From Lentzea tibetensis (GTDB taxonomy: Bacteria; Actinomycetota; Actinomycetes; Mycobacteriales; Pseudonocardiaceae), in assembly GCF_007845675.1 (NCBI RefSeq), contig NZ_VOBR01000016.1, positions 1 to 64,000 on the forward strand: a DNA stretch of 64,000 nucleotides, read 5' to 3'. Both the position numbers and the translations under genes were made by a program. Positions 17,613 to 26,028 of this stretch are shown piece by piece. The notes beneath the pieces are model-generated. The model did no database searches, was not told the DNA's origin, and worked only from the letters and a program-made list of their open reading frames with translations. How positions within the stretch are numbered: the first letter of the stretch is position 1; each line of letters begins with the position of its first letter.

Positions 17613-17623
17613 ACGCACGGTGG

Positions 17624-18574
17624 TCAGTTGGCGTGCAGGGCCTCGTTCAGCTCCACGCCGGTGCCCTTGCGGGCCTTCACCAGCACGGTGCCGGACACCG
17701 AGTCGCGGATGAACAGCAGTCCGGACTGCCCGGACAGCGACCCGGCCTTCGCGACCTCACCGGTCGGCAGCGTCACCTTGGTGCCCGCCGTGATGTAGAG
17801 ACCGGCCTCGACCACGCAGTCGTCGCCGAGCGAGATGCCGACACCGCCGTTGGCGCCGACGAGGCAGCGCTCGCCCAGCGAGATGACCTCTTTGCCGCCA
17901 CCTGAGAGCGTGCCCATGATTGAAGCGCCGCCGCCGACGTCCGAGCCGTCACCGACGACGACGCCCGCGGAGATGCGGCCCTCGACCATCGAGGCGCCGA
18001 GCGTGCCCGCGTTGAAGTTGACGAAGCCCTCGTGCATGACGGTCGTGCCGGACGCCAGGTGCGCGCCGAGCCGCACGCGGTCCGCGTCACCGATGCGCAC
18101 GCCGGTCGGGACCACGTAGTCGACCATGCGCGGGAACTTGTCGATGCCGTACACGGTCACCGGGCCGCGCACGCGCAGCCGCAGGCGGGTCTGCTCGAAG
18201 CCGTCGACGGCGCACGGACCGTGGTTGGTCCACACGACGTTCGTCAGCTTGCCGAACACGCCGTCCATGTTCTGGCCGTGCGGCTGGACCAGCCGGTGCG
18301 ACAGCAGGTGCAGCCGCAGGTAGGTGTCGTAGGCGTCCGCGGGCGCGTCCGCCAGCGCGATGCCGGTGCGCACGCCGACGACCTCGACGCCGCGCTCCAG
18401 GTCCTCGCCGAGCAGCTTGGCCGCCGCCTCACCGAGTTCGGCCGCCACCTCGGCCGCCGAGAGGCGGAAGGTGCCGGTGGCCTCCCCGCCGAGTGACGGC
18501 GCGGGGAACCAGGTGTCGAGGACGGTGCCGTCCGGGGTCAGAGTGGCAAGACCAATCGCATTCGCAGTGCTCAC
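17624..18574 (-). CDS. dapD: 2,3,4,5-tetrahydropyridine-2,6-dicarboxylate N-succinyltransferase
   Basis: About 316 residues, the size of actinobacterial DapD. The C-terminal half has the hexapeptide repeats of a left-handed beta helix ([39 protein letters not shown]). The N-terminal domain contains [20 protein letters not shown], typical of the mycobacterial-type enzyme. It succinylates tetrahydrodipicolinate in the lysine/DAP pathway. GTG 18574 is chosen; TAACCT about 8 bases before it would make the transcript leaderless. dapE is encoded divergently just beyond a small lipoprotein gene, as in the Rv1201c-Rv1202 pair. Confidence 0.94.
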   Translation of the reverse strand: MSTANAIGLATLTPDGTVLDTWFPAPSLGGEATGTFRLSAAEVAAELGEAAAKLLGEDLERGVEVVGVRTGIALADAPADAYDTYLRLHLLSHRLVQPHGQNMDGVFGKLTNVVWTNHGPCAVDGFEQTRLRLRVRGPVTVYGIDKFPRMVDYVVPTGVRIGDADRVRLGAHLASGTTVMHEGFVNFNAGTLGASMVEGRISAGVVVGDGSDVGGGASIMGTLSGGGKEVISLGERCLVGANGGVGISLGDDCVVEAGLYITAGTKVTLPTGEVAKAGSLSGQSGLLFIRDSVSGTVLVKARKGTGVELNEALHAN

Positions 18575-18585
18575 AGGCGTACAGG

Positions 18586-19014
18586 TTAGTCGGGAACCTG
18601 CGCGGAGAAGTACAGGGAGCCCAGGTCGCCCCTGGTCGCGATGAGCGCCTCGTTGCACTTGGACTGCCTGGCCTCGGTGCTGGAGACGTTGTCGACCTTC
18701 ACGTCCGAGCACTTGTGGGTCTCGAACTCGCCGACGGCGGTCATCAGCTTCGGCAGCGTGTCGCGCACGGCGGGCTCGACGGGCTTGCCCTGCAGCGACT
18801 GGTCGAGTGACTTCGCCATCGCGCTGACCTTGCCGACCCACTTGGCGCACTCCGCGGGCGTGCCCGAGTGCTGCGACCCGCAGGGCGCCTCGAAGAGGGT
18901 TCTGATCTCGCCGCACTGTCTGCCGCAGGCTTCGGGGGCCGGGCCGCACCCGGAGGCGCACAACCCAGCGGCGGACAACAGGGCGCCGATGAGGAGCGGT
19001 GTGCGTTTCGTCAC
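18586..19014 (-). CDS. Small cysteine-containing lipoprotein of unknown function
   Basis: About 142 residues. It has an N-terminal signal ([17 protein letters not shown]) with a plausible lipobox ending in Cys, followed by cysteines in [19 protein letters not shown] of PAECAKW and HKCSDV that may form disulfides outside the cell. No domain is recognised. GTG 19014 is preferred because it directly precedes the basic VTKR; GTG 19023 is in frame upstream. It ends 11 bases before dapD on the same strand and starts 60 bases from dapE, so it may share the dapD transcript. Confidence 0.65.
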   Translation of the reverse strand: MTKRTPLLIGALLSAAGLCASGCGPAPEACGRQCGEIRTLFEAPCGSQHSGTPAECAKWVGKVSAMAKSLDQSLQGKPVEPAVRDTLPKLMTAVGEFETHKCSDVKVDNVSSTEARQSKCNEALIATRGDLGSLYFSAQVPD

Positions 19015-19073
19015 GCGGCGCACCGTAATGGTCGCGCGGCGTCACCTCCACCCGCCATCGGTACGGTCTAGGG

Positions 19074-20162
19074 GTGTCCGACACCCTTGACCTTCACAGT
19101 GACCCTGCCGATCTGACGGCCGCCCTGGTGGATGTGCGCAGCGTGTCCGGGGAGGAGGCCGAGCTGGCCGATCTCGTCGAGCGCAGCCTCGCGGCCCACG
19201 CTCCCCATCTGGAAATCGCCCGATCGGGGAACGCCGTGCTGGCGCGCACGAACCTCGGCCGCGGCCAGCGGGTGGTGCTCGCCGGGCACCTCGACACGGT
19301 GCCGATCAACCAGAACTGGCCCAGCAGGCGCGAGGGCGGCGTCCTGCACGGCTGCGGCACGGTCGACATGAAGAGCGGCGACGCGGTGATGCTCACGATC
19401 GCCGCGCAGGTGACGGATCCCGCGTACGACCTCACGTTCGTCTTCTACGACTGCGAGGAGGTCGAGGCGGACCGCAACGGGCTCGGCCGCATCGAGCGCG
19501 AGATGCGCGAGTGGCTGGACGGCGACCTCGCGATCGTGTGCGAACCGTCGAACGGCGTCGTCGAGGCGGGCTGCCAGGGCACGATGCGCGTGGACGTCCG
19601 CGCGACCGGCAAGCGGGCGCACACCGCGCGGGCGTGGATGGGCGACAACGCGATCCACAAGATGGGCGAGGCGCTGCGCAGGCTCGACGCCTACGAGGCG
19701 CGCGTCGTCGAGATCGACGGCTGCACCTACCGCGAGGGCCTGCAGGCCGTGAAGGTCACCGGCGGCGTCGCGGGCAACGTCGTCCCCGACGAGGTCGTCC
19801 TGTCGGTCAACCACCGGTTCGCGCCGGACAAGTCCGTTGAGGACGCCGAGGCGCACCTGCGCGAGGTGTTCGATGGCTACGAGGTCACGGTCGTCGACCA
19901 CGCCGCGGGCGCGCTGCCCGGACTGAACGCACCCGCCGCGCAGCAGCTCGTGCGGGCCGCGGGCGGGGAGCCGGTCGCGAAGCTCGGGTGGACGGACGTC
20001 GCGCGGTTCGCGGCGCTCGGCATGCCCGCCGTCAACTTCGGACCGGGCGACCCGGTGCTGTGCCACACGCGGGAGGAGCACGTTCCCGTCGAGCAGATCG
20101 GTGTTTGCCAAGGTGTCCTCAAGCGTTTCCTGGGACGTGCGTCACTAGAATCGCGCCAATGA
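19074..20162 (+). CDS. dapE: Succinyl-diaminopimelate desuccinylase
   Basis: 362 residues of the M20 peptidase family. Metal-binding segments are [22 protein letters not shown] and the general-base pair in [27 protein letters not shown] and the dimerisation region [10 protein letters not shown] follow. It releases succinate to give LL-diaminopimelate, completing with dapC and dapD the succinylase branch. GTG 19074 is leaderless by position: TACGGT (19062-19067) ends 6 bases upstream. It overlaps the next gene by four bases (ATGA). Confidence 0.94.
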   Translation: MSDTLDLHSDPADLTAALVDVRSVSGEEAELADLVERSLAAHAPHLEIARSGNAVLARTNLGRGQRVVLAGHLDTVPINQNWPSRREGGVLHGCGTVDMKSGDAVMLTIAAQVTDPAYDLTFVFYDCEEVEADRNGLGRIEREMREWLDGDLAIVCEPSNGVVEAGCQGTMRVDVRATGKRAHTARAWMGDNAIHKMGEALRRLDAYEARVVEIDGCTYREGLQAVKVTGGVAGNVVPDEVVLSVNHRFAPDKSVEDAEAHLREVFDGYEVTVVDHAAGALPGLNAPAAQQLVRAAGGEPVAKLGWTDVARFAALGMPAVNFGPGDPVLCHTREEHVPVEQIGVCQGVLKRFLGRASLESRQ

Positions 20163-20935
20163 CCGAAGACAAGAACGGTGTGGTGGACGAGCACCCCAGG
20201 GAGAAGCAGCGCGGCCCCGTCGTGCTGCGCCGGGACCGCCGCGACGAGATCACCACCACCGACCAGCGCCTGCTCGACTCGCGGGGCCCCGCGGACTGGG
20301 TCCACACCGACCCGTGGCGGGTGTTCCGCATCCAGGCCGAGTTCGTCGAGGGCTTCGGCGCGCTCGCCGAGGTGCCCAGCGCGGTGACCGTGTTCGGGTC
20401 CGCGCGCACCGGCCGCGACCACCCCGAGTACCAGCTGGGCCGCGACCTGGGCGCCGCGCTGGCGCAGGCGGGTTTCGCGTGCATCACCGGCGGCGGGCCG
20501 GGTGCGATGGAGGCGGTGAACCGCGGCTGCTCCGAGGCCGGTGGCTTCTCGGTCGGGCTCGGCATCGAGCTGCCGTTCGAGCAGGGCCTCAACCCGTGGG
20601 TCGACCTCGGCGTGAACTTCCGCTACTTCTTCGTGCGCAAGACGATGTTCATCAAGTACTCGCAGGCGTTCATCTGCCTGCCGGGTGGTTTCGGCACGCT
20701 CGACGAGCTGTTCGAGGCGCTGACCCTGGTGCAGACGAAGAAGGTCACCAAGTTCCCGGTCGTGCTGTTCGGCACGCAGTACTGGCAGGGCCTGTACGAC
20801 TGGATCAAGGACTCGGTGCTGCCCGGCGGCAAGGTCGGCGAGAAGGACCTGGCGCTGCTGCACCTCACCGACGACATCGAGGACGCCGTCCGCGTCGTCA
20901 AGGAAGCCCACCAGGCCTGGGCGGACACGCACTGA
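20159..20935 (+). CDS. LOG-family (TIGR00730) phosphoribohydrolase-like protein
   Basis: 258 residues. The core Rossmann-like fold contains [15 protein letters not shown] and the family signature [13 protein letters not shown], with RKTMFIKYS in between. LOG proteins release free bases from nucleoside 5'-monophosphates such as cytokinin ribotides. An N-terminal extension of about 60 residues contains [19 protein letters not shown]. It starts on the ATGA overlap with dapE and itself overlaps a second LOG gene by one base, making a dapE-LOG-LOG operon. A LOG gene near dapE is also found in M. tuberculosis (Rv1205). Confidence 0.9.
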   Translation: MTEDKNGVVDEHPREKQRGPVVLRRDRRDEITTTDQRLLDSRGPADWVHTDPWRVFRIQAEFVEGFGALAEVPSAVTVFGSARTGRDHPEYQLGRDLGAALAQAGFACITGGGPGAMEAVNRGCSEAGGFSVGLGIELPFEQGLNPWVDLGVNFRYFFVRKTMFIKYSQAFICLPGGFGTLDELFEALTLVQTKKVTKFPVVLFGTQYWQGLYDWIKDSVLPGGKVGEKDLALLHLTDDIEDAVRVVKEAHQAWADTH

Positions 20936-21468
20936 TGCGGGTGTGCGTCTACTGCGGTTCGCTCAAGACGGTTCCCGAGTCCTACGTGGAGCTGGCCGCG
21001 TCGGTCGGTCGTGAGATCGCCGCACGCGGCTGGTCCCTCGTGTGGGGCGGCGGCCGGACGTCCATGATGGGCGCCGTCGCCCGCGCCGCGCGGGAAGGTA
21101 GCGCGCGCACGGTCGGCGTCATCCCGCGCGGGCTCGTCGACCGGGAGATCGCGGACGACGAGGCGGACGAACTGCTCGTCGTCGACACCATGCGCGAGCG
21201 CAAGGCCGCCATGGAGGCGCACGCCGACGCGTTCCTCGCGCTGCCCGGCGGCATCGGGACTGCCGAGGAGTTCTTCGAGGTGTGGACCGCGCGCGTCCTC
21301 GCCATGCACGCGAAGCCGGTCGTGCTGCTCGACGTCGACGACCACTACAAGGGACTCGCCGACTGGCTGACCGGGTTGCGGGACAAGGGTTTCGTGTCCG
21401 ACTTCGCCATGCGGTCCCTGGTCGTGACGAACGACGTGTCAGCCGCTCTGGACGCGTGCGCCGCCTGA
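20935..21468 (+). CDS. Second LOG-family phosphoribohydrolase-like protein
   Basis: 177 residues, shorter than its upstream neighbour and starting directly with the fold ([19 protein letters not shown]). The glycine loop is WGGGRTSMMGAVARAA and the signature LPGGIGTAEEFFEVWTA. It corresponds to the classic short LOG protein. Its ATG uses the last base of the preceding stop (TGATG). The two LOG proteins are not recent duplicates: outside the motifs the sequences differ strongly. A terminator hairpin follows. Confidence 0.9.
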   Translation: MRVCVYCGSLKTVPESYVELAASVGREIAARGWSLVWGGGRTSMMGAVARAAREGSARTVGVIPRGLVDREIADDEADELLVVDTMRERKAAMEAHADAFLALPGGIGTAEEFFEVWTARVLAMHAKPVVLLDVDDHYKGLADWLTGLRDKGFVSDFAMRSLVVTNDVSAALDACAA

Positions 21469-21474
21469 CGCGAA

Positions 21475-21501
21475 ACACCCCGAGGGGACTCCTCGGGGTG
21501 T
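21475..21501 (+). terminator. Terminator after the dapE-LOG operon
   Basis: Perfect 11-bp stem (21475-21485 with 21491-21501), loop GGACT, followed by CTCT. It begins 6 bases after the stop of the second LOG gene. Confidence 0.8.
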
Positions 21502-21583
21502 CTCTGAGCCTTCCGGCTGTCAGGTGCTACAGACCCGAAGTCCACGCACCTGTCCGCAGTGTGCTGCGAGTGCTGAGCTCGTG

Positions 21584-22372
21584 TCAAGCGACCGGAACGC
21601 CGCGCGACAACACCCGCAACGCGCGTTCAGCGCGTCTCGCGATCCACCGGTCGTGCTCGTAGACGCGCACGCTGAAACCAGTGCTGACGTGCCCGGACGC
21701 AAAGTTCTCCACGCCGAGTCGGGCGCGTAGCCGGGCGGCCGTCCTGCCCTTCAACGAATCGTGGCTGGCGAGTCCGTTGTCGGCCTTGAACCCGAACGCG
21801 ACGGCGCCGGTGAGCACGTCGACCAGCTGGAGCCCCTCGGTCGCACCGGAGTCGACCTGCACGACCGACACCACGGCGAGCCGCCGCAGGCGGGCGTTGC
21901 AGTCCCGGCGAACGGTGTTCTCGAACGACCGGTTGTTCGGCGCCGAGTAGTGGTCCGCGAGCACCGACACGAGTTCGTGCGGGCGGACGCTGCCGTGCAG
22001 CAGCTGGGTGGCCAGCTTCTCGTACGCCTGGAAGGAATCCCCGAACCGCTCGACGGGGTCGGCGACGCTCCGGTCGGCGACGAAGCACGAGTAGATGGCG
22101 TCCGAGTCGAGCAGCAGGTCGATCAAGTCGGCCATCGCCTGACGGTTCCTGGTGGTCAGTCCGGCCCACTTGAACTCGTCGTGGTACCCGTGCGCCTTCC
22201 GGAGCTTCTTCACCTCCTTGAGGAGGTCGGCGTGGTTCGCGACACGAAGCAGTCCCACCGCGAAGAACCTGTCACTCGAGATGGCGCCGGCCTCGTCGAA
22301 GAAGGCGACCGAGGTCGGGTGATCCGGGTGAAGCGCGTGCGGCTGTTCGTGCGCGGGTGGGAAGGAGCCCAC
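21584..22372 (-). CDS. DUF3800 protein, partner of the DGQHR protein
   Basis: About 262 residues. It begins with the DUF3800 motif VAFFDEAGA and contains YHDEFKW, CFVADRSVAD, LADHYSAPNN and the late motif VQVDSGATEGLQLVDVLTGAV, all matching this RNase-H-like family (acidic residues at the ends of strands). Such proteins are common beside mobile and defence genes; their activity is not established. GTG 22372 is preferred because GAGGAAG lies 9 bases upstream, leaving 28 bases after the DGQHR stop; TTG 22420, which would overlap that gene, is in frame but has no binding site. It should be co-transcribed with the DGQHR gene. Confidence 0.75.
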   Translation of the reverse strand: MGSFPPAHEQPHALHPDHPTSVAFFDEAGAISSDRFFAVGLLRVANHADLLKEVKKLRKAHGYHDEFKWAGLTTRNRQAMADLIDLLLDSDAIYSCFVADRSVADPVERFGDSFQAYEKLATQLLHGSVRPHELVSVLADHYSAPNNRSFENTVRRDCNARLRRLAVVSVVQVDSGATEGLQLVDVLTGAVAFGFKADNGLASHDSLKGRTAARLRARLGVENFASGHVSTGFSVRVYEHDRWIARRAERALRVLSRGVPVA

Positions 22373-22400
22373 TGCGCCTGTCTTCCTCTCTGCCTCGTCG

Positions 22401-23615
22401 CTACCCGGCGTCGCCGGCAAGGCGTACGCGCTTGCCCGCCTCGGAGTCGGGATCGGCCAATGCCTCGATCACCGCGTGCCCGTACTCCTTGATGCCGCCG
22501 ATCGAGAACTTCCCGGTGGGGGTGATCTTGCCGGCTATCCCTTCCCAGGGACTGATGGGCTGACCGTGCTCGTTTCGCGCCGAGCGGTCCCAGCAGATCT
22601 GGGAGATGAGCTTCTGCACGTCCTCCGACGTGATCTGCTCCGTGGACGCCGACCGCGGTGGGTTGGGCAACGTCTGGTGTGCCAGCACACCGAGTCCGGC
22701 CATGATCACCGGAGCGCTCACCACCGTCTCGTTGCGACGGTTGAACTCCGGGATGAGCATCTCCAGCAACGGTTTCCACACGTCGAGCACGTGCTTGAGC
22801 AAGACGGACTCGTCAATGCCCTGGAGCTTCTCGCCGATCGGCTTCGAGCCGAGGCCGAGCCCGGTCCGGCCGATGAGCGTGGTCACGACCGCCGAGCGCA
22901 GAGCGCTGATCGTCACCAGCTCCGTGCTGTTCTGCCCCAGCTGCCGTCCGGTCTGCATGACCCGGTTCTTCAGGACCGGCGAGCGTTCCTCGAGCTCGCG
23001 GGCGATGCGGGTCGCCACGTCGGAGCTGTCCATGCTGATGCCGACGGCGACGTTCGGACGCACGCCGAGCAGGTTGAAGTCGTGGAAGATCTGGCGAGCC
23101 CAGGACACCGACCTGCCGTGGGAGATCGTGACCGCGACCTTGGCGTTGTTGATCTCCGGTTCGCGGGCCGCCGCCCACGCCCAGGCCATGCGCTGAGTCT
23201 CGCCGTCGGTGTTGACGAGGAAGTCCCCAGGGCTCAACAGGAACGCGACACCGTTGCCGTCGGGGAGCTTGAAGAGCTCGACGGAGTCCTCCCGGAACAG
23301 CTGCATCGTGGGGGTGTCCCACAATTCGCGTTCACGGCGGAATCCTTCCAAGATGTACTGGCCGTAGGCGATGACGTTCGACTTCTTGGCGCCGGTGACG
23401 CTGCGCTGCACCTTGCCCCGCACCTGTTGCGCCATGCGCTTGCGCGCGTCGCTCGCGGTGATCTTGGGGTTTTCCAGGTCGGTCGGATCGAGCACGGCCT
23501 GCACCAGTGACGCGACCTTCATCGCCGTCTGGAGCTTGTGATCGTCAACCGGGACGCAGGGCAGGAGCACACCCTCGCCCCAGGGGATCTCACTGCTCGG
23601 ACGGATCGTAGCCAT
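22401..23615 (-). CDS. DGQHR-domain (DndB-like) protein
   Basis: 404 residues. It has the DGQHR-type organisation of DndB: LFKLPDGNGVAFLLSPGDFLVNTDGETQRMAWAWA at about residues 115-150, where NTDGETQR stands in for the DGQHR core, followed by QIFHDFNLLGVRPN and MDSSDVATRIARELEE (the FxxxN...K and D-rich features of this fold). DndB regulates DNA phosphorothioation genes and represses its own promoter in Streptomyces. No dndA, C, D or E gene is present here. It is the first of a two-gene unit with a DUF3800 gene. ATG 23615 coincides with the expected transcription start. The pair interrupts a gene order conserved with mycobacteria, suggesting acquisition. Confidence 0.75.
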   Translation of the reverse strand: MATIRPSSEIPWGEGVLLPCVPVDDHKLQTAMKVASLVQAVLDPTDLENPKITASDARKRMAQQVRGKVQRSVTGAKKSNVIAYGQYILEGFRRERELWDTPTMQLFREDSVELFKLPDGNGVAFLLSPGDFLVNTDGETQRMAWAWAAAREPEINNAKVAVTISHGRSVSWARQIFHDFNLLGVRPNVAVGISMDSSDVATRIARELEERSPVLKNRVMQTGRQLGQNSTELVTISALRSAVVTTLIGRTGLGLGSKPIGEKLQGIDESVLLKHVLDVWKPLLEMLIPEFNRRNETVVSAPVIMAGLGVLAHQTLPNPPRSASTEQITSEDVQKLISQICWDRSARNEHGQPISPWEGIAGKITPTGKFSIGGIKEYGHAVIEALADPDSEAGKRVRLAGDAG

Positions 23616-23650
23616 TGGCGCATCATGGTCAACTGCCTCGAGGTTGTCAA
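23616..23650 (-). promoter_or_regulatory. Leaderless promoter of the DGQHR/DUF3800 unit
   Basis: Reading the minus strand, TTGACA (23650-23645) and CATGAT (23627-23622) are exactly 17 bases apart, and transcription would begin 6-7 bases later at the ATG itself (23615). One CCTCGAGG palindrome fills the middle of the spacer. Confidence 0.7.
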
Positions 23651-23718
23651 ACTAATCCTCGAGGGTGAATCCGGCCTTTACCTTCTCGCCTCGAGGTCAA
23701 TGATCAACTACCTCGAGG
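23636..23718. promoter_or_regulatory. Array of four CCTCGAGG palindromes (candidate operators)
   Basis: Perfect copies lie at 23636-23643, 23657-23664, 23689-23696 and 23711-23718. Centre-to-centre distances are 21, 32 and 22 bases, close to two, three and two helical turns, so all face the same side of the DNA. Copies 1 and 4 share a longer left flank (TCAACT, one base, then the octamer). The first copy sits between the -35 and -10 boxes. This is the layout of cooperative repression, most simply by the DGQHR protein itself. Confidence 0.7.
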
Positions 23719-23767
23719 AAACTTGGGTGGTGGCGGGGATCACTGTGCTGACGGCAAGGCTAGAGGG

Positions 23768-24814
23768 TCAGTGAACGCGTGCGTCGCCCAGCCCCTTGGC
23801 CTGCGCGGCGCGTTCGGCTTCCGGTTCGAGCTTCTTCAGGTTCAGCTTCCGGTACGGCGTGACGGTGACGTCGAGCCGTTTGCCGGACGTCCTGGCCTGC
23901 CACGAGCCGACGATCTCACCGTCGACCAGCACGCCGCCGCGCCTGCCCAGCACCCGGAAGACGTCCTTCTGCTGTCCCTTGTCCGGCAGCAGGAGGTCCC
24001 GGTCGCGCGCCTGCAGGTACGGGTCGGTCGGCGGGAGCAGCCGGACGAAGTTCGGCTTCTCGTCCGAGATCTCGACGTCCTCGGGCAGCCACGCCTTGCG
24101 CCCCTCGACGGTGACTTCCCTGAGCGCGGGCCAGTTCGTCTTGACCTCCTTGGCCGTCGTGCCGAAGTAGGAGGCCACTTCGGACGGTCCGGCCGGGCCG
24201 TGCAGCCGCAGGTACTTCTCGACCAGGTCGCCGAAGTCGCCCGTTTTCGCAGGCACGCCAGGCCATTTCGGGATGCGCTCGAACGTGATCGTCTTCTCCC
24301 CGGTGACGATCCGCAGCCCGGCGGGCAGCGCGGCGAGCCGGAAGATCGGGTCGCTGACGTGGTGGGTGTCGCAGCCGCGGCACCACTCGACCGTCTGCTC
24401 CGGAGCCTTCGGGGTGAGCGCGGTGCTGATCTCGCCCTTGGTCATCGGCTTCGTCACGATGGCGCGCATGGCCTTCGCGGTCTGTCGCAACGCGTCCACC
24501 GCGGTGTCGACCTTCGGCCTGCTCATGCGGGCCAGCGCGTCCGCGTCGCTCCACGGCCACAACGCCTTCGCGAGTGCGGGGAGCTCCGCCGGCCGGTGCA
24601 GGTGCGGCGCACCGCGGACGGTCCACGTGACGGTGAAGCCGCTCGCGTCCGGATCGTCGAGCCTGGCGGACAGGCTGAGCGCCGCCGAGCCGGCGGTGTT
24701 GTCCTGGACACCCAGGTCGAACACCCTCAGCTCGGCGGCGCTGGTCACCCGCCGGTCCAGCTCGTGCGCGTGGATCCGGTGAGCCAGGACCTGGTGCCTA
24801 GTCAGATCAGGCAT
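23768..24814 (-). CDS. Winged-helix DNA glycosylase-like protein (AlkZ/HTH_42 family)
   Basis: About 348 residues. The order of segments fits the AlkZ-like winged-helix family: an N-terminal helix TRHQVLAHRIHAHEL, FDLGVQDNTAGSAALSL, a central winged-helix part with RPKVDTAVDALRQTAKAMRAIVTKPMTKGEIS, a C-x-G-C pair in VEWCRGCDTHH, and a C-terminal GPAGPSEVASYFGTT to GRRGGVLVDGEIVGSWQ. AlkZ excises interstrand cross-links; whether this diverged member does so is unknown, since the usual QxQ motif reads VQDN here. ATG 24814 is used because CAGAAT lies about 7 bases upstream; ATG 24844 is also in frame. Confidence 0.7.
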   Translation of the reverse strand: MPDLTRHQVLAHRIHAHELDRRVTSAAELRVFDLGVQDNTAGSAALSLSARLDDPDASGFTVTWTVRGAPHLHRPAELPALAKALWPWSDADALARMSRPKVDTAVDALRQTAKAMRAIVTKPMTKGEISTALTPKAPEQTVEWCRGCDTHHVSDPIFRLAALPAGLRIVTGEKTITFERIPKWPGVPAKTGDFGDLVEKYLRLHGPAGPSEVASYFGTTAKEVKTNWPALREVTVEGRKAWLPEDVEISDEKPNFVRLLPPTDPYLQARDRDLLLPDKGQQKDVFRVLGRRGGVLVDGEIVGSWQARTSGKRLDVTVTPYRKLNLKKLEPEAERAAQAKGLGDARVH

Positions 24815-24856
24815 GCACCAGATTCTGGCACCGGACCCTGACACCCGCTGTCAGGT

Positions 24857-25369
24857 TCAGCAGTTGGTCTCGGCGTCGTCCTGCAGCTGCACGCGGTCGA
24901 CCACGTTGTTGGACACGTTGAACTTGTACTGCGCGTCGTGGTTCAGCGGCGCGTCCGCGACCCAGATCCACGGGAACACGTGGTGCGGCCTGGCGTCCGG
25001 GTACGCCTTGCGCACCTCGTCGAGAGTGGAGCCTTCGTGGATGCCCCGCGTCGTCGTCATCTCGGTGGTGCTGTTGATCAGGACGACTCCGTGGTCCTTC
25101 TGCACGGTGACCGTCGTGTTGGGCTGGCGCGGCCCTTCGGACGGGACCAGCTCGTAGTACTCGCAGGTGAAGAACGAGCCGACGTGCCGCAGCAGCCCGG
25201 TCTCCTCCGCCTGCTGCGCGTTCATGCCGAGCAGCAGGTTCTCGTAGCCGAAGGAGTGCAGGACCTTCGGGAACACCTCGACGTCAGCCGGTGCGGCGGA
25301 CGCTGCCGGCGCGATGGTGGCCACCAGGCCCGCGGTGACAGCGGCGATTGCGATTGCGAACTTCTTCAT
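24857..25369 (-). CDS. Secreted protein of unknown function, paralogue 1 of a tandem pair
   Basis: About 170 residues. A signal peptide (MKKFAIAIAAVTAGLVATIA, cut after ASA) is followed by HSFGYENLLLGMNAQQAEETGLL and, 60 residues on, TTTRGIHEGSTLDEVRKAYPDA. These two segments are typical of a family of actinobacterial exported proteins in which an LGM..A..TG segment and a GI..GST...V...YP segment are conserved; the function is unknown. Two cysteines (FTCEY and the penultimate residue) could form a disulfide. ATG 25369 follows a GGGGAGAG stretch. The next gene upstream encodes a clear paralogue. Confidence 0.72.
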   Translation of the reverse strand: MKKFAIAIAAVTAGLVATIAPAASAAPADVEVFPKVLHSFGYENLLLGMNAQQAEETGLLRHVGSFFTCEYYELVPSEGPRQPNTTVTVQKDHGVVLINSTTEMTTTRGIHEGSTLDEVRKAYPDARPHHVFPWIWVADAPLNHDAQYKFNVSNNVVDRVQLQDDAETNC

Positions 25370-25421
25370 GATGGAACTCTCCCCCCCAGGAGATCTTCGG
25401 AAAGTCTGCGATACGCGGAGA

Positions 25422-25943
25422 TCAGAACGCGCAGACGGTCTCGTTGAGCGACAGGTGGATCTGCCAGACGCCGTGCTGCTTGGACGCGTCGAACTCGTAG
25501 TGCGCACGAGGGTTGAGCGGCGCCGGGGCGTCCTGCTTCCAGCTGTGCTGCGGGTTCTGCGTCGCGTTCGGGTAGGCCGTGAGCAGCTCGTCGAACGTCG
25601 ATCCCTTGCCGATGCCGCGCGTGGTCTTCATCGGGTAGGTGCCGTTGATCTTCTCGACACCGTTCTCCTTGGACACGAACACGACGGTCATCGGGTCGCG
25701 GGCGCCCTCGGACTGCTTGAGCGTGTAGACGGCGCATTCGTCGTCGCTGGCGGACGGCTGGTTGAGCAGACCCGTCGCGACCGCCTGCTCACCGGACATG
25801 CCGAGCAGGAGGTTCTTGTAGCCGAACGAGTGCAGCAACTGCGGTGCACCGGTCGAGGGCTCGTCGGCGGACGCGATCGGTGCGGTGGTGGCGACCAGAC
25901 CGGCGACAGCGGTGGCCATGAGTGCGAGCGTGAGCTTGCGCAT
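25422..25943 (-). CDS. Secreted protein of unknown function, paralogue 2 of a tandem pair
   Basis: About 173 residues. The signal peptide MRKLTLALMATAVAGLVATT (cut near ASA) precedes HSFGYKNLLLGMSGEQAVATGLL, and later MKTTRGIGKGSTFDELLTAYPNA. It shares its entire organisation with the neighbouring downstream gene, including one central cysteine (DDECAVY) and a C-terminal cysteine (NETVCAF), so the two arose by tandem duplication. It is 52 bases upstream of paralogue 1 and in the same direction. ATG 25943 follows GGGGAA. Confidence 0.72.
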   Translation of the reverse strand: MRKLTLALMATAVAGLVATTAPIASADEPSTGAPQLLHSFGYKNLLLGMSGEQAVATGLLNQPSASDDECAVYTLKQSEGARDPMTVVFVSKENGVEKINGTYPMKTTRGIGKGSTFDELLTAYPNATQNPQHSWKQDAPAPLNPRAHYEFDASKQHGVWQIHLSLNETVCAF

Positions 25944-25975
25944 TTCGGTGTTCCCCCAAGTACTTCGGACCGCCT

Positions 25976-26020
25976 CCCCTTGGCGGTCGTACGTGAACAA
26001 CACGCACGACCGCCAAGGGG
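25976..26020 (-). terminator. Long hairpin after the secreted hydrolase gene
   Basis: A perfect 15-bp stem (25976-25990 with 26006-26020) is extended by one A-C mismatch and four more pairs to a 5-base AACAA loop. It starts 9 bases beyond the hydrolase stop and separates that gene from the tandem secreted-protein pair. Confidence 0.75.
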
Positions 26021-26028
26021 GGTTGCCC

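Noticed and set aside
21584-23615. Complete DNA phosphorothioation (Dnd) system
   Set aside because: Only a DndB-like protein is present; no cysteine desulfurase, DndC, DndD or DndE is encoded in the window.
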